A DNA stretch of 64,000 bases, taken from assembly GCA_900552385.1 (NCBI GenBank), contig URZI01000001.1, forward strand, positions 62,001 through 126,000, read 5' to 3'. Each line of letters opens with the position of its first letter. Position 1 is the stretch's first letter. Below the pieces are notes generated by a model. The model had not been told where the DNA came from, searched no databases, and was given only the letters and a program-made list of their open reading frames with translations. Position numbers and translations under genes: made by a program. Below, piece by piece: positions 25,680-34,625 of the stretch. This DNA is from an uncultured Collinsella sp. (GTDB taxonomy: Bacteria; Actinomycetota; Coriobacteriia; Coriobacteriales; Coriobacteriaceae).

Positions 25680-28228
25680 CGACGAGAACGCTTGCGCAAG
25701 ACGAGAGCAATGCCAAGCACTGCGGCAGCTGCAACCAGCAATCCCAAGACCAGCGTGAGGGTCGAGTCGCCAGCGCGAGGCAGCGAGCCGTCCTTCGGAG
25801 TCTTCTTAGCGGTCGTCGTGACGGTGGTCGTGGTGCTGCTCGACTGGTCGTTGCCACCCGTCTGGCTGCCGCCAGGCTGATCGCCGCCACCCGGCTGCGA
25901 AGGATCGGTGGGTTCCGTCGGATCCGGAGTACCGGGATCAACCGGATTCTCCGAATTCTCCTTGCGCTGGATCCAGACCTGGCAACCATAGAACGGGTTG
26001 GCGGTACCAAGGCACAGACCCTGGTTGGTCACCGCAAAGGTGCGCAGACCATGGTTATACGGATCGTTAAAGCCATTAGTCGTCAGCGTCGTAAAGTTCA
26101 CGCCGTCCTCGGTCACATACATATCAAAGCCGCGCTCGGCATCGCGCAGGTAACACATGCACGTAAGGACACTCTGCAACTTCTTGAGGTTCTCCTCGCT
26201 CAGCAGCTTATCGAGCGCATCCTGAATATCGCTCGGCAGCTCGGTGCCATAGGCATCCTCGTACTGCTGCTTAAGGCTCTCATAGCTATCGAGCATGTCC
26301 TGATACTGGTCGGCAAAGGACTTGAAGTACGCGATCTCGCCATCGATCTTCTGGACATAAGCGGCGTCGTCCTCAAAGTCCTGGGACATCGTCGCGGCCT
26401 GATCGCAAAGACCGCCCGCGGCATCCTCCAGCGCATCGCTCAGATCGCCAAAGCCCTTAGCAACCTCGGTCTTCTCGTCATCGACATCGACGGCCTTGTT
26501 TGAATCATCAACCTCGGCAGCTTCGTTCGAATCATCGACCTCGACGGCCTCGTTTGAATCATCGTCCGCAAGCGTGTTCACGGGAACGATGGGGTCGTCA
26601 GGCGATTTCTTGTCGAGCAGGTGATCGAGCAGGTCCCTAAGGCGCTGAACCTGAGAGTCCCACTCCTCGGGCGTCATATCGATAATGTCGCCATTGGAGA
26701 ACTGGCCGATCGGCTCAAGCAGGCTCGCGGTATCAAAGGTACCGATATACAGCTTGCCGTCGAACTTCTGCATGCGCCAAATGTACTGGTTCTCGTTTCG
26801 GCCAAAGCCCGAAGTCAGGCCGGAAATACCGCCCTCGGGGAACATGTCGGTGCGATCGCCAACGACGAGCTCCATGTTCTCGTCCTTGTCCATGCGATAG
26901 ATGTTAACCGACTGCTCAAGATTGGCATTCACAAACGAGCAGTCAACGCCGCCCATGCTGCTCTTACCGCCCTCTTCGGTGTTGGATTTGTTGAACAGGA
27001 TGCGCTCGAGGGCAATCTCCTCGTCGTTGTATTCACCGATATAGAGGTAGTCGTTGTAGACGATGAGGTTGGCAGCGCCAGAACGGGTACGGGCAGGATC
27101 GATGCCAAAGCAGTACTTTGCACCGTCCGTCTTCTGATCGCCGACAATGGGAGTCCACGAATAGCTGCCGTCGGCATTCTTGTCGCCACGGACCATGGCA
27201 AACGACTGCATGGAATTATCATCGGGAGCGTTCTCGGGCGTACCGGTGCAGATGGTCGCATAGAGATGGCCATTGTACGAGACCATATCCCAAATGGCAC
27301 CGCCGTAGATGCTGTCCTTATAGCGAATCGCCGGATAGCCAAACAGCGTCTCCGAGTTGGCAATCTCGGTGAAGCTGTCCTGGCCCTTCGAGGGGTCAGA
27401 CGACGTCAGGATTGTCGACACAAAATTACCGTTCGCGTCTTTACCCACATTACTGATGACGAGCTGGCCATCATGGACGCACATGCCGCGGATACCGGTA
27501 GAAATGCCCTGCTTGTAGGCAGCACCGTAATCCTGCATGCTCGAAAGGCCTTGATAGACAACTTTGTACTCATCCGTCTTAGGATCGATCTCGTATACAG
27601 CAGGCAGGCCGCCTTTGCCGCCATTGGTCCTGACGCTGCCGCAGAAATAGAGCTTACCCTTATAGCTCACGGCATTGCGGAACAAAGGAGCGACGCCGTT
27701 GAGCGATTCAGAGAGTAGCAGCTTGGTCTCACCGGTCTAGGTATTGATCTTGACCAAGATGCCGCCGCTGTCCTTGTCGGCCGTGCCGTCCTCCTTCTGC
27801 TGTCCATAGAAGAAGGTACCGTTAAACATGGCCTCCAGCGTCAGGCGCATGGTTTCGACATCAAAGGAATCGCCCAGCGTGCTGTTCATGAGCGTCAGCG
27901 TGTTGCCCATCGCCGCATAGCAGGTGCCCACATAAAGCCAGTCACCATAGCTCGCAGCCGCCCAAGTGTAGCTCTGGCCGCGATCGCCTTCGTTGTTGGC
28001 CGTATTACCATCGGCGCCCGGAACGGCAACGGCACCGTTACCCTGGTAGTCGACGATGCCATCCGGCTGCGACGTTCCTACCGTAGGATGCGAGAGCTTC
28101 TCAAAGGAATACCCATTTCCCGCATTGTAGGTAACGGCACCCGATGCGTCTTCGGCGTGCGCCGGCAGCGGCGATACCAAGATAGCGGCAAGCGCTGCCA
28201 CCAAGCCAAGTGTTCCCACTCGTCTCAT
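25676..28228 (-). pseudogene. Sortase-anchored surface protein gene interrupted by an in-frame amber codon
   Basis: One frame runs 851 codons but contains TAG at 27737-27739 (codon 164). The first part has a signal peptide (MRRVGTLGLVAALAAILVSP, cleavage near AHA). After the TAG the same frame continues as TGETKLLLSESLNG, in the repeat-rich style of a beta-propeller surface domain. Near residues 515-545 (ORF-wide about 560) are three DDSN(E/K)A repeats. The C-terminus has LPRAG, a hydrophobic helix and RKRSRR, a sorting signal variant. A single CAG to TAG change would explain the break. Frameshift-free conservation of the rest suggests a recent mutation, a strain-specific knock-out, or readthrough. 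Confidence 0.8.
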
Positions 28229-28318
28229 AAGGTTATAGCCTCCCCTGTCCTAAAGCCCAGTTTTAGCATTCTTCATTTCTGTCCACGGTTAATTGCAATC
28301 TGAGCACAGCAATAATCA

Positions 28319-28334
28319 GTGTATAAGTATACAC
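28319..28334. promoter_or_regulatory. Palindrome upstream of the surface-protein gene
   Basis: GTGTATA-AG-TATACAC is a perfect 7-bp inverted repeat about 90 nt upstream of the surface-protein start. It is a plausible operator for an unidentified dimeric regulator. The surrounding 28,229-28,508 has no gene. Confidence 0.4.
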
Positions 28335-28508
28335 CTGTAATTTTTTGGACGGGTTAATAGATGCTCGATTGCTCGATTGGTAGTGAATTCCGCGCAAACC
28401 GTCACCAAACTCCACTTTTGCCGCATCTAAAGGTTATTTTTGCGCAAATTTTTGGATGCCGATAGTCACAATGGGCAGGAGGCTGGTACCCACCGGAGAG
28501 GGCAACGC

Positions 28509-28892
28509 CTACATTTTCATAACGTAATAGCCCGCACCCCTCACCGCCGTCTCGAGTGTGTCGCGATCAACCGGGCGCTTCGAGCGTACGCGTGCCGTGT
28601 GGTCCGCGTACGTTACCGTTGCCCACACACCATTCAGCGCATTGAGGGCATTGGCCACATTCTGAGCGCAGCCATCGCAGCTCATGCCGCCGATGAGCAA
28701 CTCATCGCTATAGGGGTAGTGGGACGGATCGGTATCCGCAACCACTACCTTCTTGGCCTTCTTACCGCTCGCGCCATCGCTGCAGCAGCTCTTTCCGTGT
28801 GTCGAAGCGACAATGCGACGCAGGCCAAAGAACATGCCAACGACAATCACGGCAAGCACGATGAGATTCGCAGGGTTGAGCAAGTCACTCAT
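28509..28892 (-). CDS. Membrane-anchored heavy-metal-associated (HMA) domain protein
   Basis: A 127-residue protein with one N-terminal membrane helix (NLIVLAVIVVGMFFGLRR), a KSCCSD cysteine pair like FeoB-associated proteins, and a C-terminal HMA domain with LLIGGMSCDGCAQNVANAL as the CxxC metal loop. It likely binds Cu(I) or another soft metal and passes it to a transporter not present here. The ATG at 28892 follows AAGGGG. A CsoR-like inverted repeat lies about 30 nt upstream. Confidence 0.78.
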   Translation of the reverse strand: MSDLLNPANLIVLAVIVVGMFFGLRRIVASTHGKSCCSDGASGKKAKKVVVADTDPSHYPYSDELLIGGMSCDGCAQNVANALNALNGVWATVTYADHTARVRSKRPVDRDTLETAVRGAGYYVMKM

Positions 28893-28921
28893 GCGTTCCC
28901 CTTTCAAGTAGCCCTATCTAG

Positions 28922-28938
28922 ATACCCCCATGGGGTGT
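28922..28938. promoter_or_regulatory. CsoR/RcnR-like operator
   Basis: ATACCCCCATGGGGTGT has the G-tract inverted repeat (ACCCC-N3-GGGGT) bound by CsoR-family Cu(I) or Ni/Co sensors. It is positioned just upstream of the HMA-domain gene. The assignment rests on motif shape and context; no csoR gene is visible. Confidence 0.5.
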
Positions 28939-29000
28939 CCCCATCTTAACCCAAAATCATGTCTGTTCGGTCAATTAGTTTCCCTCTTCAAACTTTTTTG

Positions 29001-29042
29001 TTGACCATGGCTTACTTTCGTGTATAGGTTTTCCTAGGCTAA
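29001..29042 (+). promoter_or_regulatory. Promoter with DtxR/IdeR-like iron box
   Basis: TTGACC (29001-29006), a 16-nt spacer and TATAGG form a promoter. ATAGGTTTTCCTAGGCTAA (29024-29042) overlaps the -10 and matches the 19-bp DtxR/IdeR consensus TTAGGTTAGSCTAACCTAA at 13 positions by my count. Iron-repressed control of the DUF3793-flavodoxin pair would make sense. Confidence 0.6.
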
Positions 29043-29066
29043 CAGTTTAGATCCGTAAGGAACACC

Positions 29067-29771
29067 GTGACTCGAACCATAGACATCCCAACGTTTCAGG
29101 CAGCAGTCGTGCGCAACTGCTCCCCCACGCTCGCGGGAATCAAGCCGGCATCGCTCTTTACCTATCCAGGCATCTACGCCCACGAGGACGGCTCGACCGC
29201 AACAGAAACCATCGCAGAACGCCGAGCACGCCTGCTCAACGTTATCGCCCAGTGCAACCGCGAGCTTGACCCGCTTGGCATCCACCTGAGTGTTTTGGTC
29301 TGGCGGCCCTGCGGAGCGCTCGTGTACGTGTACCGAACCAAAAGCCTCACCACCTATTTCGCGGACCCTCGCGCCAAAACGGCGCTCGCCTCGGAAGGCT
29401 ACGACACGAGAGACCTTTCGGCATGTCTTGTGCATTTGGCATCACGCATCACGCTCGCGAGCAATAACGTCGCGGAATGCGCCTGTAGCCAGACTCGATG
29501 CGCACTACCCCAGCAAGCTAGCTGCAGCAAAGACTGCACCTGCGAGTTTCCGCACGAAATAGGCTACTTCCTTGGATATCCCTACGACGACGTGCACGAG
29601 TTTATCGTCCAGCGCGGCGAGAACTACAAGGTCTTTGGGGCCTGGAAGGTCTACGCAAATGTCGAGCAGGCACTTGCGACATTTGATGCCTACCGTGCCT
29701 GCACCCAATACTTCACCTTTGTCTATCAGCAGGGCTGCAGCTTGGCGCAACTTGCCCAGGCAACCCGATAG
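29067..29771 (+). CDS. DUF3793 family protein
   Basis: A 234-residue cytoplasmic protein of unknown function. It has SPTLAGIKPASLF near the N-terminus, VLVWRPCGALVYVYR centrally, a Cys cluster (CACSQTRC, CSKDCTC) and PHEIGYFLGYPYDDVHEFI, which is the DUF3793 hallmark. It ends with a YVYANVEQA-like stretch and FTFVYQQG. Such genes are often found beside flavodoxin, as here (46 nt downstream), hinting at a heme or iron-sparing role, which is inferred. The GTG start has AAGGAA 5 nt upstream. Confidence 0.8.
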   Translation: MTRTIDIPTFQAAVVRNCSPTLAGIKPASLFTYPGIYAHEDGSTATETIAERRARLLNVIAQCNRELDPLGIHLSVLVWRPCGALVYVYRTKSLTTYFADPRAKTALASEGYDTRDLSACLVHLASRITLASNNVAECACSQTRCALPQQASCSKDCTCEFPHEIGYFLGYPYDDVHEFIVQRGENYKVFGAWKVYANVEQALATFDAYRACTQYFTFVYQQGCSLAQLAQATR

Positions 29772-29817
29772 AACATAGAAGCCGCGGCAACCTGCCGCAC
29801 AACTGAAAGGACTCAAC

Positions 29818-30237
29818 ATGAGCAAGATCGCCGTCGTCTACTGGAGCGGCACGGGCAACACCGAGGCCATGGCAAACCTCGTCGCCGAAGGCGCCACGTC
29901 CACAGGTGCCGAGACTGAGGTCATCCCTTGCGCCGACTTCTCTGCCGACAAGGCCGCCGAATATGATGCCTTCGCCTTCGGCTGTCCCGCCATGGGTTCT
30001 GAGGAACTCGAGTACGATGAGTTCCAGCCGATGTGGGACGAGGTCAAGGAGACTCTCGGCGACAAGAAGGTCGTCCTCTTTGGCTCCTATTCATGGGCCG
30101 AGGGCGAGTGGATGGACAACTGGAAGGCCGACGCCGACGATGCCGGCGTCAACGTCGTGGACTCCACCATCTGCTACGACGCGCCCGACGACGAGGGCGA
30201 GACCGCTTGCAAGGCCCTCGGAGCCGAGCTCGCGTAA
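29818..30237 (+). CDS. Flavodoxin
   Basis: A 139-residue FMN electron carrier. The phosphate loop is VVYWSGTGNTEAMANLV at residues 6-22, with FGCPAMGSEELEYDEF and LFGSYSWAEGEWMDNW flanking the flavin. It replaces ferredoxin under iron starvation. The DtxR-like box upstream of the operon supports that. A GAAAGGACTC ribosome site precedes the ATG. A strong bidirectional terminator follows. Confidence 0.92.
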   Translation: MSKIAVVYWSGTGNTEAMANLVAEGATSTGAETEVIPCADFSADKAAEYDAFAFGCPAMGSEELEYDEFQPMWDEVKETLGDKKVVLFGSYSWAEGEWMDNWKADADDAGVNVVDSTICYDAPDDEGETACKALGAELA

Positions 30238-30287
30238 CGAACCCAGGGCTTCCAAAAGAGCCTGCATCAAAGCACACCCCCATCCCT

Positions 30288-30333
30288 ACAAAAGAGCGGG
30301 GGCTGGATTCAAGTCCAACCCCCGCTCTTTTGT
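30288..30333. terminator. Bidirectional terminator
   Basis: ACAAAAGAGCGGGGG pairs with CCCCCGCTCTTTTGT around a short inner stem. It lies between the convergent flavodoxin and glnQ-like genes and has T-runs on both strands. Confidence 0.9.
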
Positions 30334-30354
30334 AACGGCAGTTACATCAACCGG

Positions 30355-31107
30355 CTACGAGATATTGCCCAAGAACGCCTTGGTGCGCTCGCTCTTAGGA
30401 TGGTCGAAGACCTCGCTCGGCGTACCCTCTTCCACAATGACGCCACCGTCCATAAAGACGACGCGGTCGGCGACATCGCGGGCAAAGCCCATCTCGTGCG
30501 TCACGACGATCATGGTCATACCGTCGTGCGCCAGGTCGCGCATGACGCCCAGGACGTCGCGCACGAGCTCAGGGTCGAGCGCCGAGGTGGCCTCGTCAAA
30601 GAGCATGACGTGCGGGTTCATCGACAGGGCGCGGGCGATGGCAACGCGCTGCTGCTGGCCGCCCGAAAGCTGACTCGGCATAAAATCGATGCGCTCAGCA
30701 AGACCGACCTTGGTCAGCTCCTCGACGGCGATCTTCTCGGCCTCTTCCTTGCTGCGCTTGAGCACCTTTTGTTGCGCAAGCATGACGTTCTTTTTGACCG
30801 ACAGGTGCGGGAACAAATTGAACTGCTGGAACACCATACCCAGATGCGTGCGCACCTTGTTAAGGTCGACGCCCTTGGCGCACACGTCCACACCCTCGAC
30901 GATAATCGAGCCGCTCGTGGGATGCTCCAGACGATTGATGCAGCGAAGCATCGTCGACTTGCCCGAGCCCGAGGGGCCCAAGACCACAACGACCTCACCC
31001 TTGTGCACATCCAGATCGATATCGCGCAGGACCACGTTGTCGCCAAAGGCCTTCTGGAGGTTCTTGATGCTGACGACGACCTCGTTCGAGTTATTGGTTT
31101 CGCTCAT
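30355..31107 (-). CDS. glnQ: Polar amino-acid ABC transporter ATP-binding protein (GlnQ-like)
   Basis: A 250-residue ATPase. Walker A is LGPSGSGKST, the signature SQLSGGQQQRVAIARAL, and Walker B VMLFDEATSAL. LGMVFQQFNLFPHLSV is typical of the glutamine/cystine type. It energises uptake through the permease encoded 12 nt upstream in the operon (SBP-permease-ATPase order). The ATG follows AAGGAGG. Confidence 0.92.
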   Translation of the reverse strand: MSETNNSNEVVVSIKNLQKAFGDNVVLRDIDLDVHKGEVVVVLGPSGSGKSTMLRCINRLEHPTSGSIIVEGVDVCAKGVDLNKVRTHLGMVFQQFNLFPHLSVKKNVMLAQQKVLKRSKEEAEKIAVEELTKVGLAERIDFMPSQLSGGQQQRVAIARALSMNPHVMLFDEATSALDPELVRDVLGVMRDLAHDGMTMIVVTHEMGFARDVADRVVFMDGGVIVEEGTPSEVFDHPKSERTKAFLGNIS

Positions 31108-31119
31108 GATAGGACCTCC

Positions 31120-32481
31120 TTACAGACCGGCGATGTGATCGGCAGGCGTCGCGACAACCTGTCCGGCGCTCTTGGCGGGACGCTTCTTCTTGGTCTCGGT
31201 CGTGCCCAAAAGCCTCGCCTCAAGACCGCTCACCAAGCGAGCGAGCGGCAGGGTGATGACCAGATAGAACAGGGCGGCAACCACGTACGGTGTAATGGAG
31301 CCCGTCGTGGCCACGATGGTACGGGCGTTCATGACGATCTCGACCACACCCACGGCCGCAAGCAGCGACGTATCCTTGTAAAGCAAGATAAACTCGCTGG
31401 TCAGCGTAGGCAAAACATTGCGGAACGTCTGCGGAATCATAACGTAGAGCAGCGTCTGGAAGGCATTCATGCCCAGAGAGCGAGCAGCCTCGTTTTGGCC
31501 CTTGGGGATCGATTGAATACCGGCACGGAAGATCTCACACAGATAGGCAGACGAATTCATGGCCATGACGATGACGCCGAGCACGTAGTCATCAACCTTG
31601 ACGCCGGCCAACGGCAGACCGAAGAACGCGATATAGATCTGCAGGAACGCCGGCGTACCGCGAATGATATTCACGTAGATACCGGCAAGGCAGCGCAGGA
31701 TGCGCGACTTGGAAATGCGCATGAGCGATAGGGCGAAACCGAAGGGAATTGCCAGCGGAAACGCCACAAGCACGATCGAGAGCGACATGAGGAAGCCCTT
31801 GAAGACGATCGGCAGGCTCTGGACCAAAATGACCGGGTTCAAGAACAGGCGCAGGAACATATTGGAGTTCCAGGCCTCGACCCACGGCTGCTCCTTAAGA
31901 TCGGCCAGGAAGTTATCGAAGGCCGTCACGCCCTTGATCTCCACCGACGGAATCTTGGAGATCTTCTTGGTCGACCCGTCAGCGAGCGTATAGGTGCCGC
32001 TAAAGACCTCATCGCCGCCCTCGACGGGAAACGTCACACCATAAACCTCGACACGGAAAAAGCCGCCGGCAGGCGCCGTCTCGCCAAAATCAATCTTGAG
32101 CGTCTGGCCGTCAGCCTTGCACGTGGGCTTCATGGGCGTACGATCCATGAGGTCCTCGCCCGAGAGCATCGTCAATCGCGTGTCATCGGTACCAAACGTC
32201 GTGCCGTCGACAAACGTCAAAGAAAGACCGCTCAGCTCCTCATCGGCATCGGCCTGGACCTCCCAGGTAATGCGCGTCTCGGTACCGCCGACCACAGCGC
32301 TGCCCGAACCGGTGTTGGGTCGAGCGGTAATCTTTGCGGTCTCAAGCGCCTGGGCGGTCGTGGGCGCATATGTCCCCACACACACCAGCGCGAACGCCAC
32401 GGCCATGACGCAGACTAGCTTTTGGAGCAAGGCGGGCAGTGGAAAACGCTGCTCCGCAGCCCCTTTGTTCAGTCGAGACAA
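31120..32481 (-). CDS. Amino-acid ABC transporter permease with extracytoplasmic N-terminal domain
   Basis: A 453-residue protein. A signal/anchor (about residues 20-40) is followed by a roughly 140-residue beta-rich outside domain (PNTGSGSAVVGGTETRITW and on), then an HisM/GlnP-type permease domain with about five helices. The permease contact loop is AARSLGMNAFQTLLYVMIPQ. The N-terminal domain is unusual and might assist ligand capture. A TTG start at 32481 is chosen because TAGGAG lies 5 nt upstream; the longer frame would read through the terminator. Confidence 0.84.
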   Translation of the reverse strand: MSRLNKGAAEQRFPLPALLQKLVCVMAVAFALVCVGTYAPTTAQALETAKITARPNTGSGSAVVGGTETRITWEVQADADEELSGLSLTFVDGTTFGTDDTRLTMLSGEDLMDRTPMKPTCKADGQTLKIDFGETAPAGGFFRVEVYGVTFPVEGGDEVFSGTYTLADGSTKKISKIPSVEIKGVTAFDNFLADLKEQPWVEAWNSNMFLRLFLNPVILVQSLPIVFKGFLMSLSIVLVAFPLAIPFGFALSLMRISKSRILRCLAGIYVNIIRGTPAFLQIYIAFFGLPLAGVKVDDYVLGVIVMAMNSSAYLCEIFRAGIQSIPKGQNEAARSLGMNAFQTLLYVMIPQTFRNVLPTLTSEFILLYKDTSLLAAVGVVEIVMNARTIVATTGSITPYVVAALFYLVITLPLARLVSGLEARLLGTTETKKKRPAKSAGQVVATPADHIAGL

Positions 32482-32546
32482 GGTGGCTCCTATCGTAGAA
32501 GTTGTCGGCAAAACGAGACGGAAATGCTCTCCGTCAAGAGAAGCGC

Positions 32547-32578
32547 AAAGGCCCTCTCCGCCAAAGCGGAAAGGGCCC
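32547..32578 (-). terminator. Attenuator between binding protein and permease genes
   Basis: GGCCCTCTCCGC / GCGGAAAGGGCC stem with an AAA-type loop, ending in CCTTT on the minus strand. Partial termination here would give excess binding protein, as usual in ABC operons. Confidence 0.75.
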
Positions 32579-32599
32579 GCGAGCAATCAAGTAGCTATT

Positions 32600-33460
32600 T
32601 TACTTGATGTTGTACTTAGCCATGAGGGCATCGACGGTACCGTCGTCGGTCAGGTCCTTGATAGCCTGGTTGATGTCATCCTTGAGCTTGGTGTTGCCCT
32701 GGTTGATGGCAATGGCGTACTCCTCGCCGGTGCTAATCTGCTTAATGGTCTGGCAGGTGTTGAACTGCTCGGCGGTCAGCTGGCTGGCAACGGAGCGGTT
32801 GGTGACTACAGCGTCGCCCTTATCGGACTGCAGGGCGCTGAAGCACTCGGTAGCGTCCTTGTAGGGGACAATCTTGGCCTTGGGGAAGTTCTCCTGGGCA
32901 AAGGCCTCGGCGGTCGAGCCAGACTGGACGATGATGGTAGCGTCAGCGTTGTTGAGCTTCTCGCTGTAGTTGTCGGCCGTGATGTCGGTGTTATCGACCT
33001 TGGTCACAATAGCCTGATCGTCCATGTAGTAGGAATCAGAGAAAGTGACTTCCTTCTCACGCTCGGGCGTGTCGGTGATAGCCGCAATGGAAACGTCATA
33101 CTTGGCGCCCGAAGCGACACCCGGAACCAGCGTGTCAAAGTCATTGTTGACATACTCGACATCCAGGCCCAGCTTGTCGCCGATGGCCTTGATGAGCTCA
33201 AGGTCAAAGCCCTGATAATCGCCGTTGTCATCCTTGTACTCAAACGGAGCGTACTCGGCAGAGGTGCCGACGGTGAGCGTACCATCCTTGACGAGCGCGT
33301 ACTCCTTGGAGCCGTCGACCTTCTCGACCTTAGCGTCGTCAGAGCTGCTGGAACCGGCATCAGAACCAGAGGTGGCGTTGGACGAGCCGCAGCCCGTCAG
33401 TGCGAGGGCGAGCGCCATGGCACCCGTGGCGGCAAATGCGCCAAGCTTCTTGAGCTTCAT
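32600..33460 (-). CDS. Amino-acid ABC transporter substrate-binding lipoprotein
   Basis: A 286-residue lipoprotein. The signal MKLKKLGAFAATGAMALALA ends at the lipobox LTGC (Cys about residue 24), followed by a Ser/Asp-rich linker and an SBP-3 domain (VGTSAEYAPFEY, LELIKAIGDKLGLDVEYV, ITDTPEREKEVTFSD). Specificity for glutamine, cystine or another polar amino acid is not resolved. AAGGAG lies 7 nt before the ATG. Confidence 0.92.
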   Translation of the reverse strand: MKLKKLGAFAATGAMALALALTGCGSSNATSGSDAGSSSSDDAKVEKVDGSKEYALVKDGTLTVGTSAEYAPFEYKDDNGDYQGFDLELIKAIGDKLGLDVEYVNNDFDTLVPGVASGAKYDVSIAAITDTPEREKEVTFSDSYYMDDQAIVTKVDNTDITADNYSEKLNNADATIIVQSGSTAEAFAQENFPKAKIVPYKDATECFSALQSDKGDAVVTNRSVASQLTAEQFNTCQTIKQISTGEEYAIAINQGNTKLKDDINQAIKDLTDDGTVDALMAKYNIK

Positions 33461-33607
33461 AATCAGTCTCCTTCCGGTGACCTCGTTTGATTCAGAGGCC
33501 TGCAAAAACTGTTGGCTATTATGCACCTGGAATTACGAATCTGCAATGAGAAAACTGATTGAAACAAACCCATAACGTGAATGGAATACTCTACTTTGTG
33601 ACAGTCA

Positions 33608-34474
33608 TTACTGCTGCAATGACCTTAATAATCTAATTTCAGCTGCATAACCTGCAAGTTCGTTCGGAGTCTCCAAAATAAACGGCAGCGAACACAAACG
33701 GCCATTCGATACAATATTCTGCATAACCTGCATACCGCCACCAAATTCCTCGCTGCCAAGGTATCCCTTGCCGATGCACTCGTGACGATCTTTATGGGCG
33801 CCACAAGGGTTCTTCGAATCGTTGATGTGTACGGCATGCAAGCGATCGATACCCACCACGCAGTCGAACTCGTCGAGTACGCCGTCCAGATCATGGATGA
33901 TGTCGTAGCCGGCATCGCTCACATGGCAGGTGTCCAAACAAACGCCCAGCTTATCGGACAGCTCTGGGCACTTGGCGGCAACGCCCTCGATAATGCACGC
34001 CAGTTCTTCAAAGCTACGGCCCACCTCGGTGCCCTTGCCTGCCATGGTCTCAAGCAATACCGTCGTCTGCTGTCCCTCAAACATCACCTGGCACAGCGTG
34101 TCGACAATCATCTGAATGCCGACGTCTGCCCCCTGTCCCACATGCGCACCGGGATGAAAATTGTAGTAGTTGCCGGGCAGTGCTTCCATGCGCTGCAGAT
34201 CCTCGGCCATGGCCTCCAGGGCAAACTCGCGCGCTCGCTCCTTAGCGGAGCAGGGGTTATAGGTATACGGGGCATGCGCCACCAGCGGTCCAAAGTCGTT
34301 TTGCGCCATAAGCTCGCGCAGAGCCGCCACGTCATCCATGTCAAGATCTTTTGCCTTGCCACCGCGCGGGTTGCGCGTAAAGAACGCAAAGGTATTGGCG
34401 CCAATGGACAGCGCCGTCTCCCCCATCGCCCGATAGCCCTTCGTCGTCGAAAGATGACACCCGATCGTCAGCAT
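33608..34474 (-). CDS. nfo: Endonuclease IV (apurinic/apyrimidinic endonuclease)
   Basis: A 288-residue zinc-dependent AP endonuclease of base-excision repair. Ligand-bearing motifs LTIGCHLST, LVAHAPYTYNPCS, NFHPGAHVGQG, LLETMAGKGTEVG, VCLDTCHVSDAGYD, HINDSKNPCGAHKDRH and FILETPNE appear in family order and length. ATG 34474 has GGGGGAG 6 nt upstream. A hairpin repeat lies just upstream. Confidence 0.94.
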   Translation of the reverse strand: MLTIGCHLSTTKGYRAMGETALSIGANTFAFFTRNPRGGKAKDLDMDDVAALRELMAQNDFGPLVAHAPYTYNPCSAKERAREFALEAMAEDLQRMEALPGNYYNFHPGAHVGQGADVGIQMIVDTLCQVMFEGQQTTVLLETMAGKGTEVGRSFEELACIIEGVAAKCPELSDKLGVCLDTCHVSDAGYDIIHDLDGVLDEFDCVVGIDRLHAVHINDSKNPCGAHKDRHECIGKGYLGSEEFGGGMQVMQNIVSNGRLCSLPFILETPNELAGYAAEIRLLRSLQQ

Positions 34475-34488
34475 CTCCAACTCCCCCT

Positions 34489-34573
34489 CATCAGTTGCGG
34501 TGAAATACGGTCTATTGGTGCCCTATTTTGGCGCAAACAGACCGTATTCCACCGCAAGTTATAAAAGGGGCAT
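34489..34573. repeat. 85-nt hairpin repeat, copy A
   Basis: The arms TTGCGGTGAAATACGGTCT (34495-34513) and AGACCGTATTCCACCGCAA (34539-34557) pair with one mismatch around a 25-nt loop. An aligned 85-nt copy lies at 35656-35740. The outer frame (CATCAGTTGCGG, GAAATA, GCCCTATT, CGCAAACAG, TATTCCA, TATAAAAGGG) is shared, while the upper stem differs in a way that keeps pairing. It sits between mocA-like and nfo genes. Confidence 0.75.
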
Positions 34574-34625
34574 CAGGGACAAAGGCCTCCAGGCATTCCA
34601 AGCGCTGGTGCCATGCCCCCACGCC

